The position numbers and the translations under genes are program-made. Below the pieces are notes generated by a model. That model was not told where the DNA came from. It made no database searches and saw only the letters and a program-made list of their open reading frames with translations. From Bryobacteraceae bacterium (lineage in GTDB: Bacteria; Acidobacteriota; Terriglobia; Bryobacterales; Bryobacteraceae): a stretch of 64,000 nucleotides of DNA. Position 1 is the stretch's first letter, and every line of letters begins with the position of its first letter. The stretch spans positions 1 to 64,000 of the forward strand of contig JAIEMJ010000048.1 of assembly GCA_019752335.1 (NCBI GenBank). Reading direction: 5' to 3'. Shown one piece after another: positions 10,228 to 19,992 of the stretch.

Positions 10228-10941
10228 TTACTTCGCCTGACCCGCCGTCATATGAATATCGCCGAGATATCGCTCGCCAACCACACGTGGCCGGATGACG
10301 CGCGCGGGTACACCGTAAGCTACGACACGATCCGGCAACGAATGCAAGACCACCGCCCCCGCGCCGATGACCGTGTGCTCACCAACCACGATCTCCTGCA
10401 CGACGGTGGCGCCAATACCAATATTCGAGTAACTTCCCAGCCGGACTCCGCCACCAGTAGTCGCGGCCGGACCCAGACTCGAATACTCACTCATCACCGA
10501 GTCGTGGTCCAACGAAGCGCGGGTATTGACGATGCAAAACTCTCCCACACTCGCGCCCGGGTTCACCACGGCGCCAGCCATGATCACCGCGCCATCGCCC
10601 ACACAGGCATCCATCGCGATCTGCGCCGAAGGGTGAATGGCTCTGACAAACTGAATCGCCGGGAAAGTTGCTCGAATCTCACTTACCACACGCCCGCGCA
10701 CCCAGTTATCGCCAATCGCGACTACCATGCCCAGGTTCTCGTGTTCGCGCGCAAGCTGCGGCAGCTCGCCCAGGCGGCCAATCACTACGTGCGCGCCACA
10801 AGTGCTGCCGAGCGGCTTATAGTTATCCAGCAAGCCGACAATCTCGAAAGAACCTGCCCGATGCAATATGTCCAGGACCACCTTTGCATGGCCCGATGCC
10901 CCGAAAACGACTAAGTTTCTACGGCGAGTATAAAGTGGCAC
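10228..10941 (-). CDS. Sugar O/N-acetyltransferase, left-handed beta-helix (PglD/NeuD family)
   Basis: A 237-aa acyltransferase with an N-terminal PglD-type Rossmann-like domain (NLVVFGASGHAKVVLDIL, then LLDN) and C-terminal hexapeptide repeats. Repeats are visible in VGDGAVIMAGAVVNPGASVG and VVGEHTVIGAGAVVLHSLPD. The active His is probably in the RASLDHDSV segment. It should acetylate the 4-amino group of the amino sugar using acetyl-CoA. The GTG at 10941 is the only start ahead of the Rossmann motif; ribosome-binding support is weak. Confidence 0.88.
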   Translation of the reverse strand: MPLYTRRRNLVVFGASGHAKVVLDILHRAGSFEIVGLLDNYKPLGSTCGAHVVIGRLGELPQLAREHENLGMVVAIGDNWVRGRVVSEIRATFPAIQFVRAIHPSAQIAMDACVGDGAVIMAGAVVNPGASVGEFCIVNTRASLDHDSVMSEYSSLGPAATTGGGVRLGSYSNIGIGATVVQEIVVGEHTVIGAGAVVLHSLPDRVVAYGVPARVIRPRVVGERYLGDIHMTAGQAK

Positions 10942-10949
10942 CGAACGCG

Positions 10950-12950
10950 CTACTGCCTTCCCCTAGATTGAGCATTCGCGGCTACCGTGCTCTCCACTGC
11001 CACCACCCGCAAGTCATAAGGCGGCACCCTGACGGGTATCGCCACTTCGCGGCGAGACAGGCGGAACTCGATGGGCTGATCCGCGAGATACTCCATGACG
11101 CCAATAAATCCCACCGGCCGGCGCACCACGACTTCGCCGGACCACTCGGTTCTCGCATGATTCAGGAGCGTCACCACCAGCTTTCCGGCTGCTTCGCTCA
11201 CCACATACTCCACCGGCGGGCCGTTCACGCGGACCGGCGAAAAGCGCAGCATCATCGAGTCAAGCAGTTGCTCCCCCACGGTGAGAATCTGCTGCCGGGC
11301 TTTGTTCTGTAGATGGTCCGGCGTGGTAAGCAACACTTCCCCGCCACCAAAGCGGCGGTAAGTCACCAGCGGGTCATTCGCCTCATTTACCGCCAGTACA
11401 TCGGCACTCATTAGCCGCACGACGCGGTAGTCGTAGGGCGCTTCCGTCACGGCCGCCGTCGAAGGCAACCAGCGTGAAGCCGTGGCGCTGCGGGTGGTGT
11501 TGGTCAGGCTGACTCCGAGTAAATCCTCATCGGCCGCGACGGCTTGCGAGGCATTCATGACAAGTACTCCGCCCTGATTCACCCACTCGCGCAAATCGCC
11601 GCGCAGGCGGGCGTCTACCGGCACATCGCCGATGAGGATGATCGTCTTGTAAAAGCTCAGGACGCTGGCCGCCGCGCGATTGGTGATCACGTCAAAGTTA
11701 TCGCCCCAGCGAGTGGTGGCCATCGGCTCATAAGGGCGCGGGTCTCCTCCAGCAGCGAGGTACGCGCGGAACCTTGCTTCATCGGGGACGCCATTGCGAT
11801 CAGCGAATGGCGCTTGCGGAGTGAGGCCGTGCAGCCAATGGTTCGGGAAAGCGAGACGGAAGAAGTTATCCATCATATAGTCGCCTTCGGAATAGAGAAT
11901 GTCCTGGTACCACACGGCGCTGCTTTGGTTGTGTAACCCGTGCTTCGGATCGAAGCCGGAATTGTGGTCAATCAAGATCGCCGTGCTTACCAAGGGCTGG
12001 GCAACTTCGGGATGCCGCCGCAAAGCGTAGTCAGCGAATTCCTGGTTGGCTACTCCAAACGGATTCAGGGCGCCATTCGAGTAGCGATAGTTCACGGCTT
12101 GGTTCTGAATGGTTCGCGCACCGGCGGCGAAAGCCGCAAAGTAATTGCGCCGGAAATAACTGGCGGACCAACCTCCCAGCAGCGTCCCCGCGTCGTTGTA
12201 GCGCGTGGCGCTATTCGTCGTCGTGCGCCAACTGGCGAAGTCGACGCCCCATTCCCGGCCAAACTGGCGCGCGGCGCCACGTATGAAGGCCAGGCCTGTA
12301 GACAAGTCGCCCAACTCGTCGATCCCACGTTCGAGTAACTGCCGGTCAACGCCGAATTCATAGGTCCGGTAGACATTCGGCGCATAGTCGGTGACGGCTG
12401 CCAGCAAATAATTGCGTTCCGCAGCCGGTTGCCGTAGATAGCCGAAAAGCGTCGGGTAAGTGCTTTGGTAGTAATTCAGAAATCTCGCACTGGCCGCAGT
12501 GCGAGAGAGGCCGTTGTAGCGCGGCCTTCCGGCGGGCACCCACGCACCGCCGGACTGGTCCCACTCCGGGAGTAAGTTCCAATGAAAGCGCCGCGCTCCC
12601 CCGGCGTTCGCAATCCGGTTGAACTCGCTACGCTGCAACTCGATCGCCGCTTCCGAAATTCCCGCCGGCGCAGACGCCCCGGCCAGGTGCAGCATCAGTC
12701 CCGCGTTGTAAGTGCCAGTAATCTGAGTGACGGCGTCTTCCACGGGCGGTGAGAACGTCAAGCCGTTCATCATGCCCAAGCGCAGATTCAACTCCGCCTG
12801 CGGATCCGTGTATCCGCGACGGCCGAAGAACTCATGGTAGAAAGCGACGTCAGGCACAGCTGACTGCGCCGCCGCCGGCGCAGAAAGCGTGAGCCAATAG
12901 CCGGCGCCCGCGAGAGCCAGTCCGCCAAGCGTGAGTTGCGAGATCCGCAT
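10950..12950 (-). CDS. Secreted glycoside-hydrolase-like protein of the glycan operon
   Basis: A 666-aa exported protein with a signal peptide at ~1-28 (hydrophobic core then APAAAQ). I do not recognise a named family. The first half looks like a TIM-barrel-type region (HWNLLPEWDQ, REWGVDFASWR). The second half resembles the GATase1-like trimerisation domain of some glycosidases (VSTAILIDHNSG, FYKTIILIGDVPVD, EWVNQGGVLVMNA, FGGGEVLLTTPDH). The C-terminus looks like a beta sandwich. The ATG at 12950 overlaps the upstream glycosyltransferase stop as TGATG, so it is coexpressed with glycan assembly. Trimming or release of the exported polymer is an inference; no catalytic acid pair was identified. 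Confidence 0.55.
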   Translation of the reverse strand: MRISQLTLGGLALAGAGYWLTLSAPAAAQSAVPDVAFYHEFFGRRGYTDPQAELNLRLGMMNGLTFSPPVEDAVTQITGTYNAGLMLHLAGASAPAGISEAAIELQRSEFNRIANAGGARRFHWNLLPEWDQSGGAWVPAGRPRYNGLSRTAASARFLNYYQSTYPTLFGYLRQPAAERNYLLAAVTDYAPNVYRTYEFGVDRQLLERGIDELGDLSTGLAFIRGAARQFGREWGVDFASWRTTTNSATRYNDAGTLLGGWSASYFRRNYFAAFAAGARTIQNQAVNYRYSNGALNPFGVANQEFADYALRRHPEVAQPLVSTAILIDHNSGFDPKHGLHNQSSAVWYQDILYSEGDYMMDNFFRLAFPNHWLHGLTPQAPFADRNGVPDEARFRAYLAAGGDPRPYEPMATTRWGDNFDVITNRAAASVLSFYKTIILIGDVPVDARLRGDLREWVNQGGVLVMNASQAVAADEDLLGVSLTNTTRSATASRWLPSTAAVTEAPYDYRVVRLMSADVLAVNEANDPLVTYRRFGGGEVLLTTPDHLQNKARQQILTVGEQLLDSMMLRFSPVRVNGPPVEYVVSEAAGKLVVTLLNHARTEWSGEVVVRRPVGFIGVMEYLADQPIEFRLSRREVAIPVRVPPYDLRVVAVESTVAANAQSRGRQ

Positions 12951-14152
12951 CAAACGCCACTCCTTGCCGCCATCGCCTTGGGCAGCCCCGCAGGGTGTAC
13001 AACGGCGGCTAACTCGCGATACTCATTCATCCACAACTCATTTACGCGACGGTCAGTGAACTTAGTCCTTACGTGGCTGATCGCCGCGCGGCCCAACGCT
13101 TTTCGCAGGGCTGGCTGCCCGGCTAGATCGATCACGGCCTGGGCCAGCGCACCGGCGTCGTGCGGCGGCACCAGGATGCCGGTTACGCCGTCGCGCACCG
13201 CATCGACGACGCCGGTAACGCGGGTGGAGACGACAGGCACGCCCATGGCACCGGCTTCTAAGGCTACTTGCGAAAGGCCCTCACGGAATGTAGGGAGCAC
13301 GAAGACGTCGGTGGCGGCAAGGATGGACGGCACTCGTTCGTTTCCGACACTTCCGGGCAAATGAATGCGCGCGTCGTGCCGCAGGCGATGCAAGATGTCT
13401 GGCGCGAACTGATCCGTCGCGTCGAACTCGCCGGCTAAGAGTAAGTGCGCCTCTGGCAACTCCCGCGCCATCGCCGGCCAAGCTTCCGCCAGCACGCCAA
13501 TCCCTTTGTCGCGCGCTAAGCGCCCCACGAAGGAAATGAGTAACTCGTTCTCCCCGACCCCCAGCGAGGCGCGGACCTCCGCGCGCGTGGCACGCCAATC
13601 GGCGTCACCGTCGAAGCGATCCACTTCAATGCCCGCGCAGGAGCCGTCACCTAAGGTGAAGAGTTTCTCCGCCGCGCACAGCCGTAGGTTGAGCGCCAGC
13701 TTCCGCAGCGACGGGCTGATGGTGTAAGTCCGCGTGCTCAAGGCGCAGCTAAGTTGTTCAGCCGATCTCAGCACCTTCCGCCACAGGCCCGTACGCGTTT
13801 CGAGCGGCAAACCGTGGATCGTGTAGAGCCGAAGCGGTACGCCAGCGAGTTTAGCGGCCGCCATGCCTAATAACCCAGCCTTGGGAGTGTGGGCATGTAC
13901 GATATGGGGCCGAATCCGTCGCAGTAGTCGAGTAAGTGCCAAGAGAGATACCATGTCGCGTCGCGGACTGGGTTGACGCTCCATCGAGATGCCATGGATC
14001 TGGACTTCCGGGATCTCGCCCATGCCTGGCGAGGAGATCGCATGAACCTCGAAGCCCTGCTGCGCGAGCGCGCGCAACTGGCCCGGAAAAAACGCGGCGA
14101 GCGTTTCGGCCACCGTGGTGATGACAGCGATTCGCAAAGGGGCTTCGCTCAT
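12950..14152 (-). CDS. Glycosyltransferase family 4
   Basis: A 400-aa GT-B fold retaining glycosyltransferase. The N-terminal half contains PHIVHAHTPKAGLLG. The C-terminal nucleotide-sugar-binding half begins near LLISFVGRLARDKG and contains FREGLSQVALEAGAMGVPVV, the GT4 donor-binding signature. It is related to EPS transferases and to PglA-type enzymes that add the second sugar to an undecaprenyl-linked amino sugar; which role applies is unknown. ATGA overlap with the GT2 gene upstream. Confidence 0.88.
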   Translation of the reverse strand: MSEAPLRIAVITTVAETLAAFFPGQLRALAQQGFEVHAISSPGMGEIPEVQIHGISMERQPSPRRDMVSLLALTRLLRRIRPHIVHAHTPKAGLLGMAAAKLAGVPLRLYTIHGLPLETRTGLWRKVLRSAEQLSCALSTRTYTISPSLRKLALNLRLCAAEKLFTLGDGSCAGIEVDRFDGDADWRATRAEVRASLGVGENELLISFVGRLARDKGIGVLAEAWPAMARELPEAHLLLAGEFDATDQFAPDILHRLRHDARIHLPGSVGNERVPSILAATDVFVLPTFREGLSQVALEAGAMGVPVVSTRVTGVVDAVRDGVTGILVPPHDAGALAQAVIDLAGQPALRKALGRAAISHVRTKFTDRRVNELWMNEYRELAAVVHPAGLPKAMAARSGV

Positions 14153-15033
14153 GCTTGGGCAACCTTAGCTAGTGACGGCGTGGCCGGTCGCTCAGTCAGC
14201 TCCAGCAGCAGATTCTTCCATTCCGCTAATTCGGCGCTGGAGAGCGGATTCTCGCGACGGCGCAACATGGCGTAACGGGTACCGGTAGCGCAGATGAGCG
14301 CGTCAGCGGCTACTTTCGCGGCCTCCACCAGCGCGGCGCGAGGAAAGTTCTCCGAAGGGTGCGCGCGAAGATAGCGCACGCGGCCCAGCCTGGTCTTCAG
14401 GCGCTTCCGGAAGCCCCCGGGCATCTCGCGGTAACCGTAAAGAATCTCTGGCAAGTTAGCGAAGTGGCTAGTAGGATAGGCGCGGTAGAGTAACTCGACG
14501 TCTTCGAAGCGCAAAGCCGTCGGGTCGTATTGATGGCGGCGATACCAGGCGGCCCGCGCCATCCAAGTCGGATGAGCGAGCTCGAAGCCCGTGGCGGGGT
14601 GCGCGACGATAGCCGCATGATTGGTTGGCAGCGGCCGTGTTCCAAGCGCCGAGTTATCTTCGCCGCAGATCAGCATACGGCAACCGACTAAGTCGATATC
14701 TGGATGCGCTTGGAGATAAGTTACCTGCCGCTCCAAACGAGCCGGGTAACTAATGTCGTCGGCGTCCATACGGGCGATGAGAGAACCGCTGGCTTTTGCC
14801 AGGCATTCGTTCAAGCGCGCCGCGAGACCTTTGGTCTTCCCGTCGGACCACACGACGACGCGCGGATCCTGCAGACTGCGCGCTAACTCGAGACTGCCGT
14901 CGCGCGAGCCGTCATCGCACAGGAGTAACTCCCAATTCGTGTAAGTCTGCCGCAAGATGGAGCGCAGAGCCGGCGTAAACGCGGCTCCGCCATTCAAGAA
15001 AGGAAGAATTACACTAACCAGCGGAGAGTTCAT
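14149..15033 (-). CDS. Glycosyltransferase family 2
   Basis: A 294-aa GT-A inverting glycosyltransferase. VSVILPFLNGG opens the Rossmann-like core. SILRQTYTNWELLLCDDGSRDGS and the ARMDADDIS segment give the DXD metal site. The C-terminal ~60 residues are helical and basic and may contact the membrane. The ATG abuts the stop of the upstream GT4 gene. Acceptor and donor sugars are unknown. Confidence 0.88.
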   Translation of the reverse strand: MNSPLVSVILPFLNGGAAFTPALRSILRQTYTNWELLLCDDGSRDGSLELARSLQDPRVVVWSDGKTKGLAARLNECLAKASGSLIARMDADDISYPARLERQVTYLQAHPDIDLVGCRMLICGEDNSALGTRPLPTNHAAIVAHPATGFELAHPTWMARAAWYRRHQYDPTALRFEDVELLYRAYPTSHFANLPEILYGYREMPGGFRKRLKTRLGRVRYLRAHPSENFPRAALVEAAKVAADALICATGTRYAMLRRRENPLSSAELAEWKNLLLELTERPATPSLAKVAQA

Positions 15034-16158
15034 TTAGGCTTGGCCGTACACTAATGCGAGATCGGAAGAGATCGTTTCCCAGGCGAAGCGCCGGGCATTT
15101 ACTACCGCGGCGGCGGAGAAGCGTTGCTGCAAAGCGGGGTCGTCCATCAGGGTGCGAATCTGGCGCGCCAGATCGTCGACATCACCGGTGCGGAAAAGCA
15201 GGCCGCTGGCGGCGTTCACCACTTCCGGCAACCCGCCGTGGTTACTGCAGACGACGGGCCGTCCGCAGGCCTGGGCTTCAATCGCGGCCATGCCGAACAT
15301 TTCGCAGGTGCGCGTCGGCAGCACGAAGAGGTCCGCCATGTTGTAGACAGAGGGTAGAATCGCTTCGTCCACTGGGCCCAGGTAAATGCCGTCGTGTTGC
15401 TGCAGCTTGTCCGTGATGGAGTGGGACCCTTCGTGGCCGAACTGGCCGATGGGTCCGGCGACAACTAAGCGCACACGACGGCCTTCGGCGCGGAGTTGCG
15501 CATAGGCATCGACGAGTAAGTCAGTCCCTTTTTGTTCGCAAACGCGGCCGACGTAGAGCAGGACGAACTCATCGGTGAGGCCGATGGCGGCGCGCCGTTC
15601 GGCGGCGGCGCGCGAGTCGGGAGTAAACTGCTGCAGGCTAACGCCGTTATAAAGGACGCGCATGCGATCAGCGGGGATTGACCAATAAGAGGCGGATTCC
15701 TGCCGGCAATAGTCCGATACGGGAAGCAAGGAAGTAAAAGACTTCAGGGCGCGGCGGTACCAAGGAAAGAATGGGTTCTCCTTGCCACGGCGGAAGACAA
15801 AGTAGTCGAAGGAGAGGACCGTTTTAGCGGACAGTCCTCTGGCGAAGATGCGCGCGAAAGCAGCCCCTTCGGGCAGGGCATGAAAATGAATGATGTCTGG
15901 CGCAACGGAGCGCGCATCGCGCAGACTTTTCATCAGGAACTCGGCGGCGCGCAGTAGGCCTTGGCGCTGGCAATGAAGCGAACGAATTTCCGCGCCGCGA
16001 TACGTCTCCGTTTTCGTTTCCTGGTCCGCCGAGTAAACAATCACGCGCGAACCGGCGGCCGCTTGTTGTGCGGCCACTTCGCGGATGCGGCGCTCCGTCG
16101 CTCCGCCAAGCGTGTAGAGGACCGGTAAGTGCGGCGGTCCGATGTGGACGATGGTCAT
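15034..16158 (-). CDS. Glycosyltransferase family 4
   Basis: A 374-aa GT-B glycosyltransferase. It has the N-terminal glycine-rich LGGATERRIREVA motif, PDIIHFHALPEG, and the GT4 donor half with VLLYVGRVCEQKGTDLLV, LFVLPTRTCEMFGMAAIEAQ and GRPVVCSNHGGLPEVV. The ATG overlaps the next upstream stop as ATGA. It is the second of three GT4 genes in the operon, consistent with an oligosaccharide repeat of at least four or five sugars counting the initiating sugar. Confidence 0.88.
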   Translation of the reverse strand: MTIVHIGPPHLPVLYTLGGATERRIREVAAQQAAAGSRVIVYSADQETKTETYRGAEIRSLHCQRQGLLRAAEFLMKSLRDARSVAPDIIHFHALPEGAAFARIFARGLSAKTVLSFDYFVFRRGKENPFFPWYRRALKSFTSLLPVSDYCRQESASYWSIPADRMRVLYNGVSLQQFTPDSRAAAERRAAIGLTDEFVLLYVGRVCEQKGTDLLVDAYAQLRAEGRRVRLVVAGPIGQFGHEGSHSITDKLQQHDGIYLGPVDEAILPSVYNMADLFVLPTRTCEMFGMAAIEAQACGRPVVCSNHGGLPEVVNAASGLLFRTGDVDDLARQIRTLMDDPALQQRFSAAAVVNARRFAWETISSDLALVYGQA

Positions 16159-17261
16159 AGTCTCTCCGCCGAAGTAACGGGGGGAATGAAGGGTGAACCG
16201 GCGCGGCCAAAGCGGTGTACGGCGGCGCGGATCACGGCGTTTGTCAGCGTGCCTTTCGCCCGGCGAGGTTTCCGTCCGGCCAGCGAGCGATAAAGCTCGA
16301 GGTGGGAGGCAATCATTTGCGGAATCGAGTAAGTACGGCGCGCGTAGTCGCTCATCTCCGCCGATCTATCCGCGAAGTGTGCGTAGTTTTCGAGAACGTC
16401 AGAAATCTCGTGAGCCAAAGCCTCGGCAGAACGTTCCTGGAGAATGCGTCCGAAGCCAGCCGTCTGTTCCACCACGCCGCCCACCGGCCGCGCGATGAAG
16501 GGTAGGCCGGACAGCATCGACTCTGTAATGACGGAGGGCAGCGCTTCGGTATCGCTGGGCAGGACGAATAGGTCGCTGGTTTGATAGAGCTCAGCGAGTT
16601 GGGCCGGGCTCTGTTTACCGGCGAACTTCACGCGCTTGGAGATATTCAAGGTGGCGGCGAGTTCGCGTAAGGCCGGCTCCATGGCGCCATTCTGATAGGC
16701 GAACGTGAGTTCGGCGTCCTGCGGCAAGCGGGCCAAGGCGTGTAGCATTAAATCGCAGCCCTTGATCGGAATGAGCTGGGCAACGAAGAGCAATTGCCAA
16801 GGCTTGCCCTCGCGGTTGGCGGCATTGCGGCGAGCGTAAGGAAACTGCACGGCATCGATTCCATTCGGGATCGAGACATGCTCGGCGCCATCCAGGCGAT
16901 AGGTGCGGCGCTGGAAATCGGCTTCGGAGCGGGACAAAGCGACGACGGCATCGGCCCGCGAGATGACGTAGCGCATGGCGAGCTCTCGTGCGACGCCCAT
17001 TGGCACGCCGGACATATGGTCACCGTTGTGGGCCGTAAACACGAACGGGGTGCCCGTCGGGTCGCTGGCGAGGCGAGGGGCGCCATAACTGAGGTGGTGG
17101 ACGTGAACCACGTCGAAGGCCGAGAAGTCAGCCTCCTCGTAGTGACTTAGTGGGGTTACCGTGTGTCCGGCTTCCCGCAAACCGGCTTCGAGCGTCGTTT
17201 CGGGAGTGAGCTTGATGTAACCTGGTTGGCCATAAATGCCACCAATCAGCGCGATTTTCAT
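16155..17261 (-). CDS. Glycosyltransferase family 4
   Basis: A 368-aa GT-B glycosyltransferase. KIALIGGIYGQPGY starts the first Rossmann domain, VVHVHHLSYG follows, and the donor domain has QLLFVAQLIPIKGCDLML and LFVLPSDTEALPSVITESM. The ATG at 17261 has AGGAG 7 nt upstream and overlaps the polymerase stop as ATGA, so a longer N-terminal extension is rejected. The basic C-terminal tail after ~330 is unusual for GT4 and of unknown role. Confidence 0.87.
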   Translation of the reverse strand: MKIALIGGIYGQPGYIKLTPETTLEAGLREAGHTVTPLSHYEEADFSAFDVVHVHHLSYGAPRLASDPTGTPFVFTAHNGDHMSGVPMGVARELAMRYVISRADAVVALSRSEADFQRRTYRLDGAEHVSIPNGIDAVQFPYARRNAANREGKPWQLLFVAQLIPIKGCDLMLHALARLPQDAELTFAYQNGAMEPALRELAATLNISKRVKFAGKQSPAQLAELYQTSDLFVLPSDTEALPSVITESMLSGLPFIARPVGGVVEQTAGFGRILQERSAEALAHEISDVLENYAHFADRSAEMSDYARRTYSIPQMIASHLELYRSLAGRKPRRAKGTLTNAVIRAAVHRFGRAGSPFIPPVTSAERL

Positions 17262-18691
17262 GAGATAGCTCCTAAGGGCGAGCGGCGGTTGAAGGACTTC
17301 AGCCAAGTCAACGCACCGAGGTAGCCCAAGTAAAAATAAATTGGCAGAAAGAAGTAGATCAAAATTTGCGAATAGATCGCCGCGCTCCAGGCCGCGAGCA
17401 TCGCGGCCCAAAGGGCGGCGTACTGAATCGCGAAGGCGGTGAAGGTGGAGCGGGCCGCACTGAACCAAAGCTCAGCCTGGCTGAGTAAGTAGGCGAGTAA
17501 CGCGAAGCCGGCGATCACACCCGGTAAATGGAAGTTGGCGAAGAGTTCGGTAGCGAAGGGAATGATCTGATCCTCCACGCCCGGCCCACGGTCCAAGGCG
17601 GCGTTAAATAGAGCGGGTCCACTGGATTCGCGAAAGCCCTTACCGAGCACGGGCACGGGCGACATCACAGATGCCAACAGGGTGCTGCCGCCGAAGGGCC
17701 GTTCGGACCAGCCGATGCGGTCATAGAAGAGGCCGGTAAACTGCGGGCCGCCGCCATAGGCCTGTAGGTTCTCGGAGATCTCGATGAAGGATGAAGCCTG
17801 AGTAGCCGTGTTGCTGGTGTTCTCGCCGGAACGATACGCGCCGATGGCGATCAGCACCGGCAGTAGCATCGCCAGGCCTGCGGTGGTGAAGCCGAAGGGA
17901 ATGCGCCGGATGCGGGCGTTGTAGACCGCGGCCAGGCAGAGTAACGGGAACATGAAAGCCGCGCGATTGAAGCTGAAGGTAATGTTGGCGAGCGTGATGC
18001 CCAAGGCCGCCACGAACCCGGTAAGCGCGGGACGCAACGCACCGCTGGCGTGATCTGCGGTGCGGGCCCACCACGCGATGAGCGAAAAGGCAAAGAACGG
18101 ACGCAGCACCGTACCCAGCAAGCCCTGCCACGTACCCTCAAGATCCTGCTGAGTAATCGCCGACTGCGCGGGGTCCACGAAGTATTCCACTAAGCGCGGG
18201 ATGCTATCGAAAGCGGAGACGAAGCCGAAGATGCCCACCACGGCGAAGAGCCAGATAAACGATTGGCTGGGGCTGTGCAGCAGGGCTGAGGACAACGCAG
18301 ACGAACGCGGCATCCGAAACTCGCGGGGCGCGTAAGTGAGGCCGAGGCAGAAGGCGACGTAAGCGATCACGTCGATCAGAATCGCGCCCTGCATGGTGGA
18401 GTAAGTGGGCAGAATACTCAAGACGCTGCTCTCCGGCCCCGTCAGCATAATCAGGATGGGCCCAACCACCAGCTTCAAGAGGAATAAACCAAGCGCGACA
18501 TTCACCGGGCAGAAGTAGTGTTCTCTTCGCCAGCGGCAACGCGGGAAAAGCCAGGTCATCAACGCATAGACAGAAGATGAGAGCAGGGCGATGGGTAAGC
18601 GCCGCTCAGCCGGACCGGCGATGAGCGCGGTGAGCGCGAAGAACGGCAAGGCGAGGGTCAGCGCCGGATGGAAGTACTTACCGGACGGCAT
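17258..18691 (-). CDS. wzy: O-antigen/EPS polymerase-like membrane protein (Wzy type)
   Basis: A 477-aa polytopic protein with roughly a dozen hydrophobic segments and one larger hydrophilic loop (~290-385, with GGGPQFTGLFYDRIG). This layout is typical of Wzy polymerases that join lipid-linked repeat units at the periplasmic face. Sequence identity is always low in this group, so the call rests on topology and on its place between the flippase and the glycosyltransferases. The start overlaps the flippase stop by 14 nt. Confidence 0.72.
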   Translation of the reverse strand: MPSGKYFHPALTLALPFFALTALIAGPAERRLPIALLSSSVYALMTWLFPRCRWRREHYFCPVNVALGLFLLKLVVGPILIMLTGPESSVLSILPTYSTMQGAILIDVIAYVAFCLGLTYAPREFRMPRSSALSSALLHSPSQSFIWLFAVVGIFGFVSAFDSIPRLVEYFVDPAQSAITQQDLEGTWQGLLGTVLRPFFAFSLIAWWARTADHASGALRPALTGFVAALGITLANITFSFNRAAFMFPLLCLAAVYNARIRRIPFGFTTAGLAMLLPVLIAIGAYRSGENTSNTATQASSFIEISENLQAYGGGPQFTGLFYDRIGWSERPFGGSTLLASVMSPVPVLGKGFRESSGPALFNAALDRGPGVEDQIIPFATELFANFHLPGVIAGFALLAYLLSQAELWFSAARSTFTAFAIQYAALWAAMLAAWSAAIYSQILIYFFLPIYFYLGYLGALTWLKSFNRRSPLGAIS

Positions 18692-19988
18692 GGGGCCTCC
18701 GGAGGAAGATGGCCAACATCAAACAGGCCGTGGAGTACGAGATGGCGAACGATAGCGCGAGTCCGGTGGCCTGCCAAAGGGGGACGAAGAACCAGGCGCT
18801 CCCCAGAAAGACGACGGCCAGTACGACGTCGGCGCTGGCGCGCGCCCAGGCGTGTCCGTTGCTTAAGAGCGCCGCTCCAAGTTGTGTATTCATCACGGTG
18901 GGGATCGCCGAAAGCGCGAGGATCGCGAGCACGGGCCAGCCGCGGCGAAAGGCCTCGCCGAAGAGCGCCATCAACGGCTGCGAGAGCACCAGGCAGACCA
19001 GGGCGGCGGGCAGCGTTGCGAGCAAACCAAACGCCAAGTTCCAACGGAAGACGTTCTGATACCCATCCTGGTCCCCGGTGGCGCGAGAGCGCGAGAGGGC
19101 AGGTACGGCGATTCGGGAGACGGCCAGAGGCAGGAAGATGAGCAGGAAACGGAAACGGTCCGCGGCGCTGAAGAGCGCCATTTCGGCGAAGCCGCCAGGC
19201 TGATGCACCAGCCAACTGCTGCTGAGCCAGGTTACCGGCGCGACGATGATGCCGGAGAGGTAGGAGGGCAGGCTGAATGCAAATAACATGCCGCGCTCGG
19301 CGTTGGCGCCGGTGAACGTAGGACGGATGCCCCACTTGCGGCATTCAGCCCGCAGCACCACGGCGTTGAGCAGGCAGGAGAGAATCACCGCTAGAGTCAG
19401 CCCGGCAATGGCGCCGCTGGCCCCGTAGAAGTAAGCCAGAAACGAGACGCTGGGAATCGAGAGCAGGCCGTTCCAAACACTGAGGCGAGCGAGGCGTGGG
19501 AAGGCTTCAAGGCCGGTAAGGACGCCGGTCTGCACGGCTTCAAAGACGCCGAAGGCGAGCAGACCGGAGGCTTGAATCAACTGGCTGGAGAGATTCGACG
19601 CGGCAAAGCCGTAGGTGGCCAGCGCCGGCGCGAGCAGGATCAGGACGCCCGTGAGCAAGAGTCCGGCGGCGCCGGCCGCGGCGAGCGACAGCGCCAGAAT
19701 GCGGCCCGCGCGCGCCGGATCGGTATCGCGATACTCGGCCAGGAATTTCGTAGTCGTCGTGGCGAGTCCCAGGCCCGCGAGTGGCCCGAACATGCCGACG
19801 GTGCTTTGAATCAAGGCCACTTGGCCGAATTCTTCTTGCGAGAGAACGCGCGCGCAGATGACGACCGCCGCCAGGTTCGAGCCGCGTCCGATGGCGGCCG
19901 CCAGAAAGGACCACGCAGCGGTGCCGGCCAGCGCGCGCTGCGCGGCGAAAGATGGCGAGAGTAAGTTCGCGGCAGTCAAGAAACGCAA
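18678..19988 (-). CDS. wzx: Oligosaccharide flippase (Wzx/MATE-like)
   Basis: A 436-aa membrane protein with about 12-14 helices of the polysaccharide transporter family. The N-terminal pattern (WSFLAAAIGRGSNLAAVVI, RVLSQEEFGQVALIQS, GLGLATTTTKFLAEY) is characteristic of Wzx-type lipid-linked oligosaccharide flippases. The likely start is the TTG at 19988, 4 nt after the preceding stop; no ribosome-binding site is evident and a TTG at 19979 is also possible. It should move undecaprenyl-linked repeat units across the inner membrane. Confidence 0.85.
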   Translation of the reverse strand: MRFLTAANLLSPSFAAQRALAGTAAWSFLAAAIGRGSNLAAVVICARVLSQEEFGQVALIQSTVGMFGPLAGLGLATTTTKFLAEYRDTDPARAGRILALSLAAAGAAGLLLTGVLILLAPALATYGFAASNLSSQLIQASGLLAFGVFEAVQTGVLTGLEAFPRLARLSVWNGLLSIPSVSFLAYFYGASGAIAGLTLAVILSCLLNAVVLRAECRKWGIRPTFTGANAERGMLFAFSLPSYLSGIIVAPVTWLSSSWLVHQPGGFAEMALFSAADRFRFLLIFLPLAVSRIAVPALSRSRATGDQDGYQNVFRWNLAFGLLATLPAALVCLVLSQPLMALFGEAFRRGWPVLAILALSAIPTVMNTQLGAALLSNGHAWARASADVVLAVVFLGSAWFFVPLWQATGLALSFAISYSTACLMLAIFLRRPHAVR

Positions 19989-19992
19989 CCGT

